From DASSKF01 sp035690725 (lineage in GTDB: Bacteria > Actinomycetota > Actinomycetes > Actinomycetales > Dermatophilaceae), in assembly GCA_035690725.1 (NCBI GenBank), contig DASSKF010000255.1, positions 1-41,634 on the forward strand: a stretch of DNA of 41,634 nucleotides, written 5' to 3'. Below are positions 7,685 through 14,503 of the stretch, in pieces (within the stretch, counting starts at the first letter, position 1; each line of letters begins with the position of its first letter). Position numbers and translations under genes: made by a program. Below the pieces are notes generated by a model that was not told the origin of the DNA, did not search any database, and saw only the letters and a list, made by a program, of their open reading frames with translations.

Positions 7685-7790
7685 ATTGCTGTCATGGTCT
7701 CGGGCCCGCCGCCGGCGACACCGTCATCCACACGGTGCTGTCGGGGACGGCGCCGTGACAGGATCGGGCGACGCGACCAGGAGGAGTGGG

Positions 7791-8732
7791 ATGCCCGAGC
7801 AACGGCACGGAACGCACGACTACGAGGAGGACCCGAGGAACGCTGACGTCCTCGTCCACGTGCGCGGAGAGCTCAAGCCCCGTGGGGAGGCGACGGTCTC
7901 GGTCCTCGACGGCGGGTTCGTCCTCGGTGACGGCGTGTGGGAGGGGCTGCGGGTGCACCGCGGTCAGGTGGCGTTCCTGGACCAGCACCTGGACCGCCTC
8001 TACGAGGGCGCGGCCGCGATCGACCTCGACATCGGCATGGACCGGGCGCAGCTGACACAGACGATCCACGACACCTTGGACGCGAACGGGATGACCGACG
8101 GCGTGCACGTCCGGTTGATGGTCACCCGAGGGCTGAAGGCCACTCCGTACCAGGACCCCCGGGTGACGATCGGGCCGGCGACGATCGTGGTCCTCCCGGA
8201 ATACAAGGAGCCGCTGCCTGCGGTGGCCGAGCAGGGGATCCGGCTGTTCACGGTCCACGTGCGCCGGCCCGGCCCGGACATCCTCGACCCGCGGTTGAAC
8301 TGCCACAGCAAGCTCAACGACATCACGGCGTGCATCCAGGCCTACAAGGCCGGTGCCGATGAGGCACTGATGCTCGACCCGCACGGCTTCGTCGCGACCT
8401 GCAACTCGACCCACTTCTTCATCGTTCGGGACGGCGAGCTGTGGACGTCGACCGGCGACTACTGCCTGGGCGGAATCACCCGTGGCAACGTCCTCAGGGT
8501 CGCCCGCGAGGCCGACATACCGACCTTCGAGCGGAACTTCAGCACCACCCAGGTGTACGGCGCCGACGAGGCGTTCGTGACGGGGACGTTCGCGGGCCTC
8601 GTGCCCGTCCGCGAGGTCGACGGGCGGGTGATCGGCACCGGCGAGCGGTCGGTGACCGACCGGCTGCAACAGCTCTACCGTGAGCTGGTGGAACGGGACG
8701 TGGCCGAGCGGAACGGCGCGGGCGGTCGCTGA
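7791..8732 (+). CDS. class IV PLP-dependent aminotransferase (BCAT/D-amino-acid transaminase-like)
   Basis: A 313-residue fold-type IV PLP enzyme. It has 'SVLDGGFVLGDGVWEGLRVHRGQVAFLDQHLDRL' (residues ~37-70), typical of branched-chain aminotransferase, D-amino-acid transaminase and ADC lyase. The PLP lysine is expected in 'LNCHSKLNDI' (Lys174). The phosphate-binding region is 'GGITRGNVLR' (~227-236), and 'EAFVTGTFAGLVPV' lies near the C-terminus. A near-perfect Shine-Dalgarno (GGAGGAGTGGG) supports ATG 7791. The stop overlaps the start of the sulfotransferase-like gene by one base (TGATG), so the two products are probably made in equal amounts. The natural substrate is unknown. Confidence 0.88.
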   Translation: MPEQRHGTHDYEEDPRNADVLVHVRGELKPRGEATVSVLDGGFVLGDGVWEGLRVHRGQVAFLDQHLDRLYEGAAAIDLDIGMDRAQLTQTIHDTLDANGMTDGVHVRLMVTRGLKATPYQDPRVTIGPATIVVLPEYKEPLPAVAEQGIRLFTVHVRRPGPDILDPRLNCHSKLNDITACIQAYKAGADEALMLDPHGFVATCNSTHFFIVRDGELWTSTGDYCLGGITRGNVLRVAREADIPTFERNFSTTQVYGADEAFVTGTFAGLVPVREVDGRVIGTGERSVTDRLQQLYRELVERDVAERNGAGGR

Positions 8733-9460
8733 TGGTGGCCCGGCTCGCGGTGTGGTCCGGGCCGCGCAACATCTCCACGGCGCTGATGCGCTCCTGGGAG
8801 AACCGCCCCGACACGATCGTGGTCGACGAGCCGCTCTTCGCCCACTGGCTCGCCACCACGGGCACCGACCACCCGGGACGTGAGGACGTGCTGGCCACGT
8901 ACGAGCACGACTGGCGGCGGGTCGTCGACGAGCTGACCGGCCCGGTCCCTGAGGGCGTCGCGGTCTACTACCAGAAGCACATGGCGCACCACCTCACGCC
9001 GCAGGTCGAGCACGAGTGGATGACGCGGCTGACGAACGTGCTGCTGATCCGCGACCCACGGGAGGTGGTCGCCTCCTACCAGAAATCCCGTCCCCGATTC
9101 GTCGCCCGGGACCTCGGTTTCGAGCAGCTGGTGGAGCTGCACGAGGAGCTGGCCACCGCCACGGGAACGGCGCCACCCGTGGTGGACGCCGCGGACTTCC
9201 TGCGGGCGCCGGAGGCCCACCTGCGGGCGCTGTGCAGCCTGGTCGGCGTCGCGTTCACCGAGCGCATGCTGCACTGGCCGGCGGGACCACGGGACAGTGA
9301 CGGGGTATGGGCGCCACACTGGTACCGAACCGTCTGGGAATCCACCGGGTTCGAGCCCTACCGGACTCGGGACGTCTCCCTGAGCGGTCGTTCCGCGGAG
9401 GTCGCCGAAGAGTGCCGGCCCGCCTACGAGCAACTGTATGCCGTGCGCCTCCGGCCGTAG
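8732..9460 (+). CDS. sulfotransferase-like P-loop protein coupled to the aminotransferase
   Basis: A 242-residue protein beginning 'MVARLAVWSGPRNISTALMRSWENRPDTIVVDEPLFAHWL'. The 'SGPRNISTAL' loop corresponds to the PAPS 5'-phosphosulfate-binding P-loop of sulfotransferases. 'LLIRDPREVVASYQKS' corresponds to the 3'-phosphate-binding 'RDPRD...SY' motif, and 'APHWYRTVWESTGF' lies near the C-terminus. It is shorter than most sulfotransferases, and true PAPS use is not proven. It starts inside the stop codon of the aminotransferase and ends 10 bp before the convergent PPOX gene. From memory, some plant proteins annotated as 'BCAT-like' combine the same two modules; if correct, that supports a joint function. 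Confidence 0.72.
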   Translation: MVARLAVWSGPRNISTALMRSWENRPDTIVVDEPLFAHWLATTGTDHPGREDVLATYEHDWRRVVDELTGPVPEGVAVYYQKHMAHHLTPQVEHEWMTRLTNVLLIRDPREVVASYQKSRPRFVARDLGFEQLVELHEELATATGTAPPVVDAADFLRAPEAHLRALCSLVGVAFTERMLHWPAGPRDSDGVWAPHWYRTVWESTGFEPYRTRDVSLSGRSAEVAEECRPAYEQLYAVRLRP

Positions 9461-9470
9461 GTGGCCGCAG

Positions 9471-9941
9471 TCAGCAGCAGTGCCCGATCGACCTTGTGTG
9501 CACCAGCTCTCGCCCACTGACCTCGTCCGGACGGAGGCGGATCCAGAAGCTCTCCTCGCTGGGGCCGATCCACGGCTCGCCCAGCTCCTCCTCGAGCCGC
9601 GCGCACGTCGCCTCGTCGTCGATGACCGAGGCGGTGCCCTTCACGAGGACGCTCCAGCCGACGCGGGCGTTGTCCTCGTAGCCGTCGACCTCGAAAGCGA
9701 CCGGTTCGTCCCGCACGGTGGCAGCGAGCTTCGAGCCCCAGGTGGTGCGGAAGGTCACCGCGACTCCGTCGGCGACGTGATTCACCGGGAGCACGAGAAT
9801 CTCGCCCCCGTCCCGGAAGGCGACTCGCCCCACGGGCGCAGAGGCGACCCGGCGCAAGCACTCGTCGAACTCCAGCACCCGCAGACCGCGGTGGTCGACG
9901 GCGGCCGTTCCGTTCGTGTCCGGCTGGTGGATGGTCGTCAT
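9471..9941 (-). CDS. pyridoxamine 5'-phosphate oxidase-fold (split-barrel flavin-binding) protein
   Basis: A 156-residue PPOX-superfamily protein. It has 'LEFDECLRRVASAPVGRVAFRDGGEILVLPVNHVADGVAVTFRTTWGSKLAAT' followed by 'DEPVAFEVDGYEDNARVGWSVLVKGTASVI'. This is the split beta-barrel that binds FMN, F420 or haem in different branches. The sequence lacks features that would make it the true PdxH of vitamin B6 synthesis. ATG 9941 has a strong GAGGAGGACACC Shine-Dalgarno; an upstream in-frame start (10010) would add 23 unconserved residues. It is the first member of a stress-related island, and PPOX proteins occur in mycobacterial dormancy gene sets. No DosR-like box was found in front of it. 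Confidence 0.85.
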   Translation of the reverse strand: MTTIHQPDTNGTAAVDHRGLRVLEFDECLRRVASAPVGRVAFRDGGEILVLPVNHVADGVAVTFRTTWGSKLAATVRDEPVAFEVDGYEDNARVGWSVLVKGTASVIDDEATCARLEEELGEPWIGPSEESFWIRLRPDEVSGRELVHTRSIGHCC

Positions 9942-10058
9942 GGTGTCCTCCTCCCGGTCGCTGCACCGGGTGGGCGGGCTGCCCGTCCTGGCGTCCGGTG
10001 CCTCCAACACTGCCCCGCAGTGTGGCTGAGGGGCAGGGGAAATGGTCTCGGTTTCGGT

Positions 10059-10076
10059 GGTTCCGGCCGCGGAGCC
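10059..10076 (-). terminator. terminator of the first universal stress protein gene
   Basis: GGTTCCG/CGGAGCC, a 7-bp stem with one wobble around GGCC, lies 7-24 nt after the stop codon of the minus-strand USP gene. No U-tract follows. Confidence 0.5.
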
Positions 10077-10082
10077 CTTGCC

Positions 10083-10970
10083 TCAGGTATCCGCGGTGTG
10101 GGCGGGGTCGGGGTGCACGACGGCCACTGGGCAGTGCGCTCGCTGCAGCACCCGGTGGCTTACCGACCCGAGCAGCAGGCTCGCGAACCCTCCGCGGCCA
10201 CGGCTCCCGACGACGACGAGGTCGGCCCGTTCGGAGCGCTCGAGCAGGACCTCGACGGCGAGCCCACGCACAACCAGCGCCGAGATGTCAACCTCCGGGT
10301 ACTTCTGGCGGTACGGGGCAAGCAGCTCATCCACGCTGTCCCGCTCCTCCTGGAGCCATGCTTCGCGCAGCTGTGGGGTGGGGACGAAGCCATCCAGCCC
10401 ACCCACCGGGTCGATCCACCACGCATGGATCGCCGTCACGGGGAGGCCGTGACGCGCTGAGTGCTCCATGGCGAACTGGACAGCCGGCTCCGACGCTGCG
10501 CCGTCCACGCCCACGACGACACCGCCCGCGCATGGCTCGCGGTCGAGCTCGCGGACCACCACGACCGGGCACTGGGCGTGGGCGGCGACCTGGGCCGACA
10601 CGGAGCCGAGCATGACCTGGCGGAGCTGGCCCAGGCCGCGTGCGCCGAGGACCACCAGTTCTGCGGCCCCCGACGCCTCCACGAGGGCGGCCGCCGCGCC
10701 CGTGCCCGCGTAGTCCGTCGTCACCGGCACCCCCGGGGCGGCGACGGTGCAGCGGCGCACCTGCTCACGAAGCAGCTGACCGCTCGCATCCGACAGATCC
10801 TGGGGGACGGTCCCGGCGGGTGGCCACCATCGCTCCGTCGTCCTGGCGTGCACGAGGTGCAGGCCCACGCCGCGGCGCGACGCCTCCTCGGCAGCCCACC
10901 GTGCTGCTGCCTCGCTGAGCGAGGAGCCGTCGATGCCGACCACGATGCCGAGGGGTTGGCGCGTGCTCAT
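10083..10970 (-). CDS. universal stress protein, two tandem UspA domains
   Basis: A 295-residue protein of two UspA domains. The first starts 'GIVVGIDGSSLSEAAARWAAEEA' and ends with 'VLGARGLGQLRQVMLGS...CPVVVV'. The second starts 'GVVVGVDGAASEPAVQFAMEHS' and ends with 'VVGSRGRGGFASLLLGS...CPVAVV'. Both carry the G-2x-G-9x-G-S nucleotide-binding signature, so both halves probably bind ATP. Tandem USPs of this type belong to hypoxia and dormancy gene sets in actinobacteria. ATG 10970 has an ideal AAGGAGG Shine-Dalgarno. The gene diverges from the GPGG small membrane protein gene, with two palindromes between them. Confidence 0.94.
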   Translation of the reverse strand: MSTRQPLGIVVGIDGSSLSEAAARWAAEEASRRGVGLHLVHARTTERWWPPAGTVPQDLSDASGQLLREQVRRCTVAAPGVPVTTDYAGTGAAAALVEASGAAELVVLGARGLGQLRQVMLGSVSAQVAAHAQCPVVVVRELDREPCAGGVVVGVDGAASEPAVQFAMEHSARHGLPVTAIHAWWIDPVGGLDGFVPTPQLREAWLQEERDSVDELLAPYRQKYPEVDISALVVRGLAVEVLLERSERADLVVVGSRGRGGFASLLLGSVSHRVLQRAHCPVAVVHPDPAHTADT

Positions 10971-11005
10971 GCGACCTCCTTGCGTGTCTGCGGGTGCCGA
11001 GTGCC

Positions 11006-11051
11006 GCGCGGTCCTGCATGATGAACCGCGCAGAGTGAACGTTCCGTTCAC
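11006..11051. promoter_or_regulatory. two palindromes in the USP / GPGG divergent intergenic region
   Basis: GCGCGGT (11006-11012) and ACCGCGC (11025-11031) form an inverted repeat with a 12-bp spacer. GTGAACG-TTC-CGTTCAC (11035-11051) is a perfect 17-bp palindrome. Their place between divergent starts (10970 minus, 11088 plus) suggests operators. The 17-bp element resembles TetR-type operators in form, but no TetR gene is nearby. Confidence 0.5.
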
Positions 11052-11087
11052 CCGACATGCGGCCGAGGGCCGTGGAGAGGACAAGGC

Positions 11088-11231
11088 GTGGAGTTCATCT
11101 TGTGGATCATCGCGGTGATTCTCGTGGTCTGGGGCATCGTGACGATCATCCGCGGCTCGTGGCTGTGGGGCATCGTCCTGATCATCGTCGGGCTCCTGGT
11201 GGGCCCTGGCGGGGTCAGCCTGTTCACCTAG
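11088..11231 (+). CDS. GPGG-motif small membrane protein
   Basis: A 47-residue protein (GTG start) read directly from the sequence: 'MEFILWIIAVILVVWGIV', then 'TIIRGSWLWGIVLIIVGLL', then 'VGPGGVSLFT'. Two hydrophobic segments flank a short basic turn (IIRGS), giving a hairpin membrane protein, and the C-terminus carries the GPGG motif that names a small actinobacterial family. The function of that family is not known to me. Gene length, hydrophobicity and the family motif argue for a real gene. The upstream GAGAGGACAAGGC holds a weak Shine-Dalgarno. It is followed by a strong bidirectional terminator shared with the convergent DoxX-like gene. Confidence 0.75.
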   Translation: MEFILWIIAVILVVWGIVTIIRGSWLWGIVLIIVGLLVGPGGVSLFT

Positions 11232-11264
11232 CGTCAGAGCACCGTCCCGCCGCCAGTGCGGTCG

Positions 11265-11301
11265 CCGCTCGCCCGCGCCCGGTGTGGTCGCGGGCGAGCG
11301 G
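11265..11301. terminator. bidirectional terminator between the GPGG and DoxX-like genes
   Basis: A perfect 13-bp stem (11265-11277 with 11289-11301) with an 11-nt loop lies between the ends of two convergent genes (11231 and 11311), so it can serve both strands. Confidence 0.82.
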
Positions 11302-11310
11302 TGTGCCGGG

Positions 11311-11916
11311 CTACTTGAGGACGGGGAGTCGGCGGACGATGGTCAGCTTGTCCCAGGCGGTGCCGAGGCCGAGGGTGTGGCCGGCGCCGACGGCCAGCAG
11401 GGCCAGTGCAGCGATGGCGTAGATGAGGTGGTCGTCCAGGAAGGGGTTGTTGGCCGGGAGCAGGGCGGCGCTCCACATCAGGACGAGCATGGCCACCGCG
11501 GAGACAGTGGACAGCCGCATCGCGACGCCGAGGGTCAGGCCGATGCCGATGCCGGCCAGGCCGATCATGAACAGCCAGTCGGCCCAGGCGGCGCCGGCGA
11601 AGCCCTGGTAGAAGCCGGCCAGCGGCCCGGTGGTGCCGAAGTTGAGGAATCCGTAGGTGGGGGAGCCGCCGTTGAGCCAGGCGTCGGGGCCGAAGACCTT
11701 CACGGCTCCGGTCTCGGGGTTGCGTCCGGTGGCGAAGCCGAGGGCGAAGGTCTTGTCGATGAAGGCCCACAGGAAGGTCCAGCCGAGGGCGATGCGCAGG
11801 GCGGCGGCCAGGTAGCGGAACGCGGTGCGGTGGGTGCCCTCGCCGCCGGCCGCGGCCGACGTGACCGGGAGGCTCTCGTGGAGTCGTGGCTGGTGGGGAC
11901 GGACGATGGTCTTCAT
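11311..11916 (-). CDS. DoxX-like integral membrane protein
   Basis: A 201-residue membrane protein. A ~35-residue hydrophilic N-terminus is followed by 'YLAAALRIALGWTFLWAFIDKTFALGFATG' (first helix and the typical 'FL.AF.DK' motif), an extracytoplasmic loop (~60-100, 'GGSPTYGFLNF..TGPLAGFYQG') and three further helices ('WLFMIGLAGIGIGLTLGV', 'LSTVSAVAMLVLMWSAALL', 'HLIYAIAALALLAVGAGH'). It resembles DoxX/DoxD-type subunits of thiosulfate:quinone oxidoreductase and thiol-redox membrane proteins. ATG 11916 has a GAGAGG Shine-Dalgarno. A DosR-like box lies 72-85 bp upstream, with a possible -10 CAGAAT exactly 23 nt after the box. A redox role under low oxygen is an inference. Confidence 0.86.
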   Translation of the reverse strand: MKTIVRPHQPRLHESLPVTSAAAGGEGTHRTAFRYLAAALRIALGWTFLWAFIDKTFALGFATGRNPETGAVKVFGPDAWLNGGSPTYGFLNFGTTGPLAGFYQGFAGAAWADWLFMIGLAGIGIGLTLGVAMRLSTVSAVAMLVLMWSAALLPANNPFLDDHLIYAIAALALLAVGAGHTLGLGTAWDKLTIVRRLPVLK

Positions 11917-11987
11917 GACCCTCTCACTTTCAGATACCTTCTGGTGTTTGACGATTCGATTCTGTGCCGCCGCTGCCTGCTGTAGCA

Positions 11988-12001
11988 GGGACTAAGGACC
12001 C
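11988..12001 (-). promoter_or_regulatory. DosR-like box A, upstream of the DoxX-like gene
   Basis: GGGACTAAGGACCC on the plus strand (GGGTCCTTAGTCCC towards the gene) matches 12 of 14 positions of the mycobacterial DosR consensus GGGACTWWAGTCCC on the plus strand. On the gene-directed strand the hexamer CAGAAT follows after 23 nt, the spacing expected if the box is centred near -42. Confidence 0.6.
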
Positions 12002-12012
12002 GCTTTCGCGGG
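11999..12012 (-). terminator. hairpin after the second universal stress protein gene
   Basis: CCCGC-TTTC-GCGGG lies 9 nt beyond the stop of the minus-strand USP gene. It shares three bases with box A. The short 5-bp stem makes this a weak call. Confidence 0.4.
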
Positions 12013-12020
12013 AACCGACG

Positions 12021-13010
12021 TCAGGACGAGTGCGCGGCTGCGGTGTCGTGCAGGTCGATGTCGAGGAGCTCGGGCAACTGCCCCTTGCGGACCACCGCGA
12101 CCGGGCACTGCGCCCGGTGCAGCACCCGACGGCTGACCGACCCCAGCAGCAGGCTGGAGAAGCCACCGCGGCCCCGACTGCCCACGACGAGGAGCTGGGC
12201 GCTGCGGCTCGCCTCGACCAGCGCGTCGGCAGGGCGCATCCGGGCGAGCGCCGGTTGGACCTCCACCTCCGGGAACCTCGCCTTCCAGCGGGCCAGGAGC
12301 GTGTCGACGGCGCCCCGCGCCCGCGCGTCGACCTCGTCCCAGGCCCCCGGGATCGCGGTCGGGAGGAACACCGGGTCGACCCACCATGCGTGCAGGGCGA
12401 CGACCGGCACGTGACGAGCAGCCGCCTGTTGAAAGGCGAACCCGAGCGCGTCGTCACACTCGGGGGAGTCATCGAGTCCCACGACAACCGGCCCTGAGAA
12501 CCGGCTGTCGCCAACATGTTCCGCAGAGTCATCGGGTTGCGTCGCATCGGGGTCCGTCACGGACGGCGCGATGACCACCGGGCACCGGGCGTGGGTGGCA
12601 GCCGCGGCGGCCGTCGACCCCATCGTCTTCGCGACCGGGTGCCGACCGTGACCGACGACGAGCAGAGCCGCCTCGTCCGAGGCGCCGACGAGTGCCGCTC
12701 CCGGGGTGGTGTTGGCGATGGTGGCGGTGAACGGGACGGTGGGGTGCTGGTCCTCGATACGCTTGCCGAGCTCGGCGAGGACCGTGCGTGCGTGGTCCCG
12801 CAGCGCCCCCTGGGCGCGCTCGAAGTCGCCGGCCGGTATGGGATAACCCCATCCCCAGGGATAGTCAGCGGTGGTCGCGTACGCGTGCACGACGCGGAGT
12901 GGGAGACCCCGTCGTTCCGCCTCCGCGATCGCAAACGCCAAGGCCGTCTCACTGTCCCGGTCGGCGTAACCGACGACGATGGGCGACTGCTCGTTCGATG
13001 GCGTGCTCAT
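12021..13010 (-). CDS. universal stress protein, two tandem UspA domains (first one degenerate)
   Basis: A 329-residue tandem UspA protein. Domain 1 (~10-150) starts 'PIVVGYADRDSETALAFAIAEAERRGLPLRVVHAY', but its nucleotide motif is altered to 'VVGHGRHPVAKTMGST', without the regular G-2x-G-9x-G spacing. Domain 2 (~170-315) starts 'PVVVGLDDSPECDDALGFAFQQAA' and has an intact 'VVGSRGRGGFSSLLLGSVSRRV'. Only the second half is therefore expected to bind ATP normally. ATG 13010 has an AAGGAGGAG Shine-Dalgarno. Box B lies 54 bp upstream, followed after 23 nt by the possible -10 GAGAGT. It is clearly similar to the first USP but not a recent duplicate. Confidence 0.94.
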   Translation of the reverse strand: MSTPSNEQSPIVVGYADRDSETALAFAIAEAERRGLPLRVVHAYATTADYPWGWGYPIPAGDFERAQGALRDHARTVLAELGKRIEDQHPTVPFTATIANTTPGAALVGASDEAALLVVGHGRHPVAKTMGSTAAAAATHARCPVVIAPSVTDPDATQPDDSAEHVGDSRFSGPVVVGLDDSPECDDALGFAFQQAAARHVPVVALHAWWVDPVFLPTAIPGAWDEVDARARGAVDTLLARWKARFPEVEVQPALARMRPADALVEASRSAQLLVVGSRGRGGFSSLLLGSVSRRVLHRAQCPVAVVRKGQLPELLDIDLHDTAAAHSS

Positions 13011-13063
13011 TGCTCTCCTCCTTGGCTCGCCACGACTCTCGCGCGTTCGCGGGGGTGGTACCC

Positions 13064-13077
13064 GGGTCCTTGGTCCC
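13064..13077 (-). promoter_or_regulatory. DosR-like box B, upstream of the second USP gene
   Basis: Towards the gene it reads GGGACCAAGGACCC, matching 11 of 14 positions of GGGACTWWAGTCCC and flanked by further CCC/GGG. The hexamer GAGAGT starts 23 nt after the box. The element can also fold as a hairpin (CCCGGG arms), so a terminator role for the upstream minus-strand gene is the alternative. Confidence 0.6.
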
Positions 13078-13157
13078 GGGAGTCCGTGGCGGTGCCCCGT
13101 GGCCGTGGCCGGATCGGGCCCGGGACAGCGCGCGCCCGAGCGGGGTCAGACGCCGGC

Positions 13158-14315
13158 TCAACACAGCCCCAGGCCGGCGGCCTCCTCCCAGAGCTCGTCC
13201 CTGACCCGGGGATGCGCGGCGCACTCGATCAGGTTGCGTGCCTGGGTGCGCTCGTCCTGTCCGAAGATCTCGGCCACCCCCTGCTCGGTCACCACTGCCG
13301 TGTGGTGGAACGCGGACGTGGGCTCGTCCAGCAGGGGGATGATGGCGGACGCGTCAGCCTTGCGGTGCCAGGACTCGAGCGCGATCACTGCCTGGCCCTG
13401 CGGCGCGTGCAGCGCCCCCACCACGAAGTCGGTCTGTCCGCCGAGCCCGGAGTAGATCCGCGAGCGGATGCGGGACGCGTTCACCTGGGCGAACAGATCC
13501 ACCTGCAGCGCCGTGTTGATGCTGGTCATCCGCGGGTTACCAGCGATCCGGGCCGGATCGTTGATCGTCTCGGTGCGCAGGAAACGAACGCGCTCGTTGC
13601 CGTCCAGCCACTCGTAGAGCCGCCGGCGGTCCACCAGGCGCGCGAGCGCTGCGTCGGGGATGCGTCCGATGCCCAGCTGCAGTACCGAGCCGTCCGTGAC
13701 GCGGTCCGCCACGAGCTGACCGATACGGGACGGCCCGTTCGCGCCGTCAACATCGGCCGACGACGCCGGGAGCGTCGTCAGGCTCCCGGCCCTGTCCGTG
13801 TCCGCGGGGAGCAGCACACCGTCGAGGACGCCGACGTCGAGCTCGGCCTCGCCGAGTGTGAAGGGCATTTCCGGGTCGAACTGGGCCAGCACCAGACCGC
13901 CCCGCGACCGACACGCTTCGATCGCTGCCGGAAGGACGTTGACCTCGACACCGAGGGACACCCGGCCCCGCCGTGGCTCGGTGGTGCGCACGCAGACCAC
14001 ATCCGGGGGACAGGTGCTGGCGAGCAGGAGCGGCACGTGGGACAGCCGCGCCGGGAGGTAGCGCAACCGGCGGGACCCGCGCATGCCCGCACCGACGAAC
14101 GGCGTCTCGTGGACCACACCCTCGCGCTCCGGGATGGCCGCCGGAGCGTTCAGCATGAAGAGGCGGTAACCGGCAGCCGTGCGGTCGACCAGGTCGAGCA
14201 GTCCCCAGGGGACGGCGGCGTTGCCACCCGCGACGACGCGCGGAACCGGAGCCAGTTCGGCGAGTAGCTGGGCGAGGCGGGTGCGGTCCACCCTCGGTGG
14301 TGTGGGCACGGGCAC
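13158..14315 (-). CDS. acetyl-CoA hydrolase / CoA-transferase-like protein lacking the catalytic-Glu segment
   Basis: A 385-residue protein of the acetyl-CoA hydrolase/4-hydroxybutyrate CoA-transferase family. It has 'VVAGGNAAVPWGLLDLV' at the N-terminus, 'GSVLQLGIGRIPDAALARL' (~220-240), 'MTSINTALQVDLFAQVNASRI', 'YSGLGGQTDFVVGA' and 'AVVTEQGVAEIFGQ'. In family members such as Cat2, 'GIG.IPDAV' is followed by ~45 residues that include the H-(S/T)-E catalytic glutamate and 'SDGV..L...G'. Here the sequence passes from 'IPDAALARL' through 'VDRR' straight to 'RLYEWLDGNERV', so that segment is absent. The frame is intact. It is either inactive as a transferase or uses altered chemistry. GTG 14315 is the family-like start. 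It diverges from the response regulator gene. Confidence 0.8.
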   Translation of the reverse strand: MPVPTPPRVDRTRLAQLLAELAPVPRVVAGGNAAVPWGLLDLVDRTAAGYRLFMLNAPAAIPEREGVVHETPFVGAGMRGSRRLRYLPARLSHVPLLLASTCPPDVVCVRTTEPRRGRVSLGVEVNVLPAAIEACRSRGGLVLAQFDPEMPFTLGEAELDVGVLDGVLLPADTDRAGSLTTLPASSADVDGANGPSRIGQLVADRVTDGSVLQLGIGRIPDAALARLVDRRRLYEWLDGNERVRFLRTETINDPARIAGNPRMTSINTALQVDLFAQVNASRIRSRIYSGLGGQTDFVVGALHAPQGQAVIALESWHRKADASAIIPLLDEPTSAFHHTAVVTEQGVAEIFGQDERTQARNLIECAAHPRVRDELWEEAAGLGLC

Positions 14316-14503
14316 TCCAGTGGTGTCGGCAGGCAGAAGGACGCGCGACGTCGAGGCGCCCCGCCGTGGTCGTCGGTTGCTCCACCGGGCAGCAGGGCAC
14401 CTGGTCCAGCCCGCCGATCCTGTGGATCCACCACGCCGCCCGAACTTCCCTGCAAGGATGTGGCCAGGGTTGTGTACCGGGGAACCAGAGGGGGTGGGAG
14501 GAC

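Noticed and set aside
14395..14408. Fourth DosR-like box between the CoA-transferase-like gene and the response regulator
   Set aside because: GGGCACCTGGTCCA matches only about 8 of 14 positions, and no xAxxxT hexamer follows at 23 nt on either strand.
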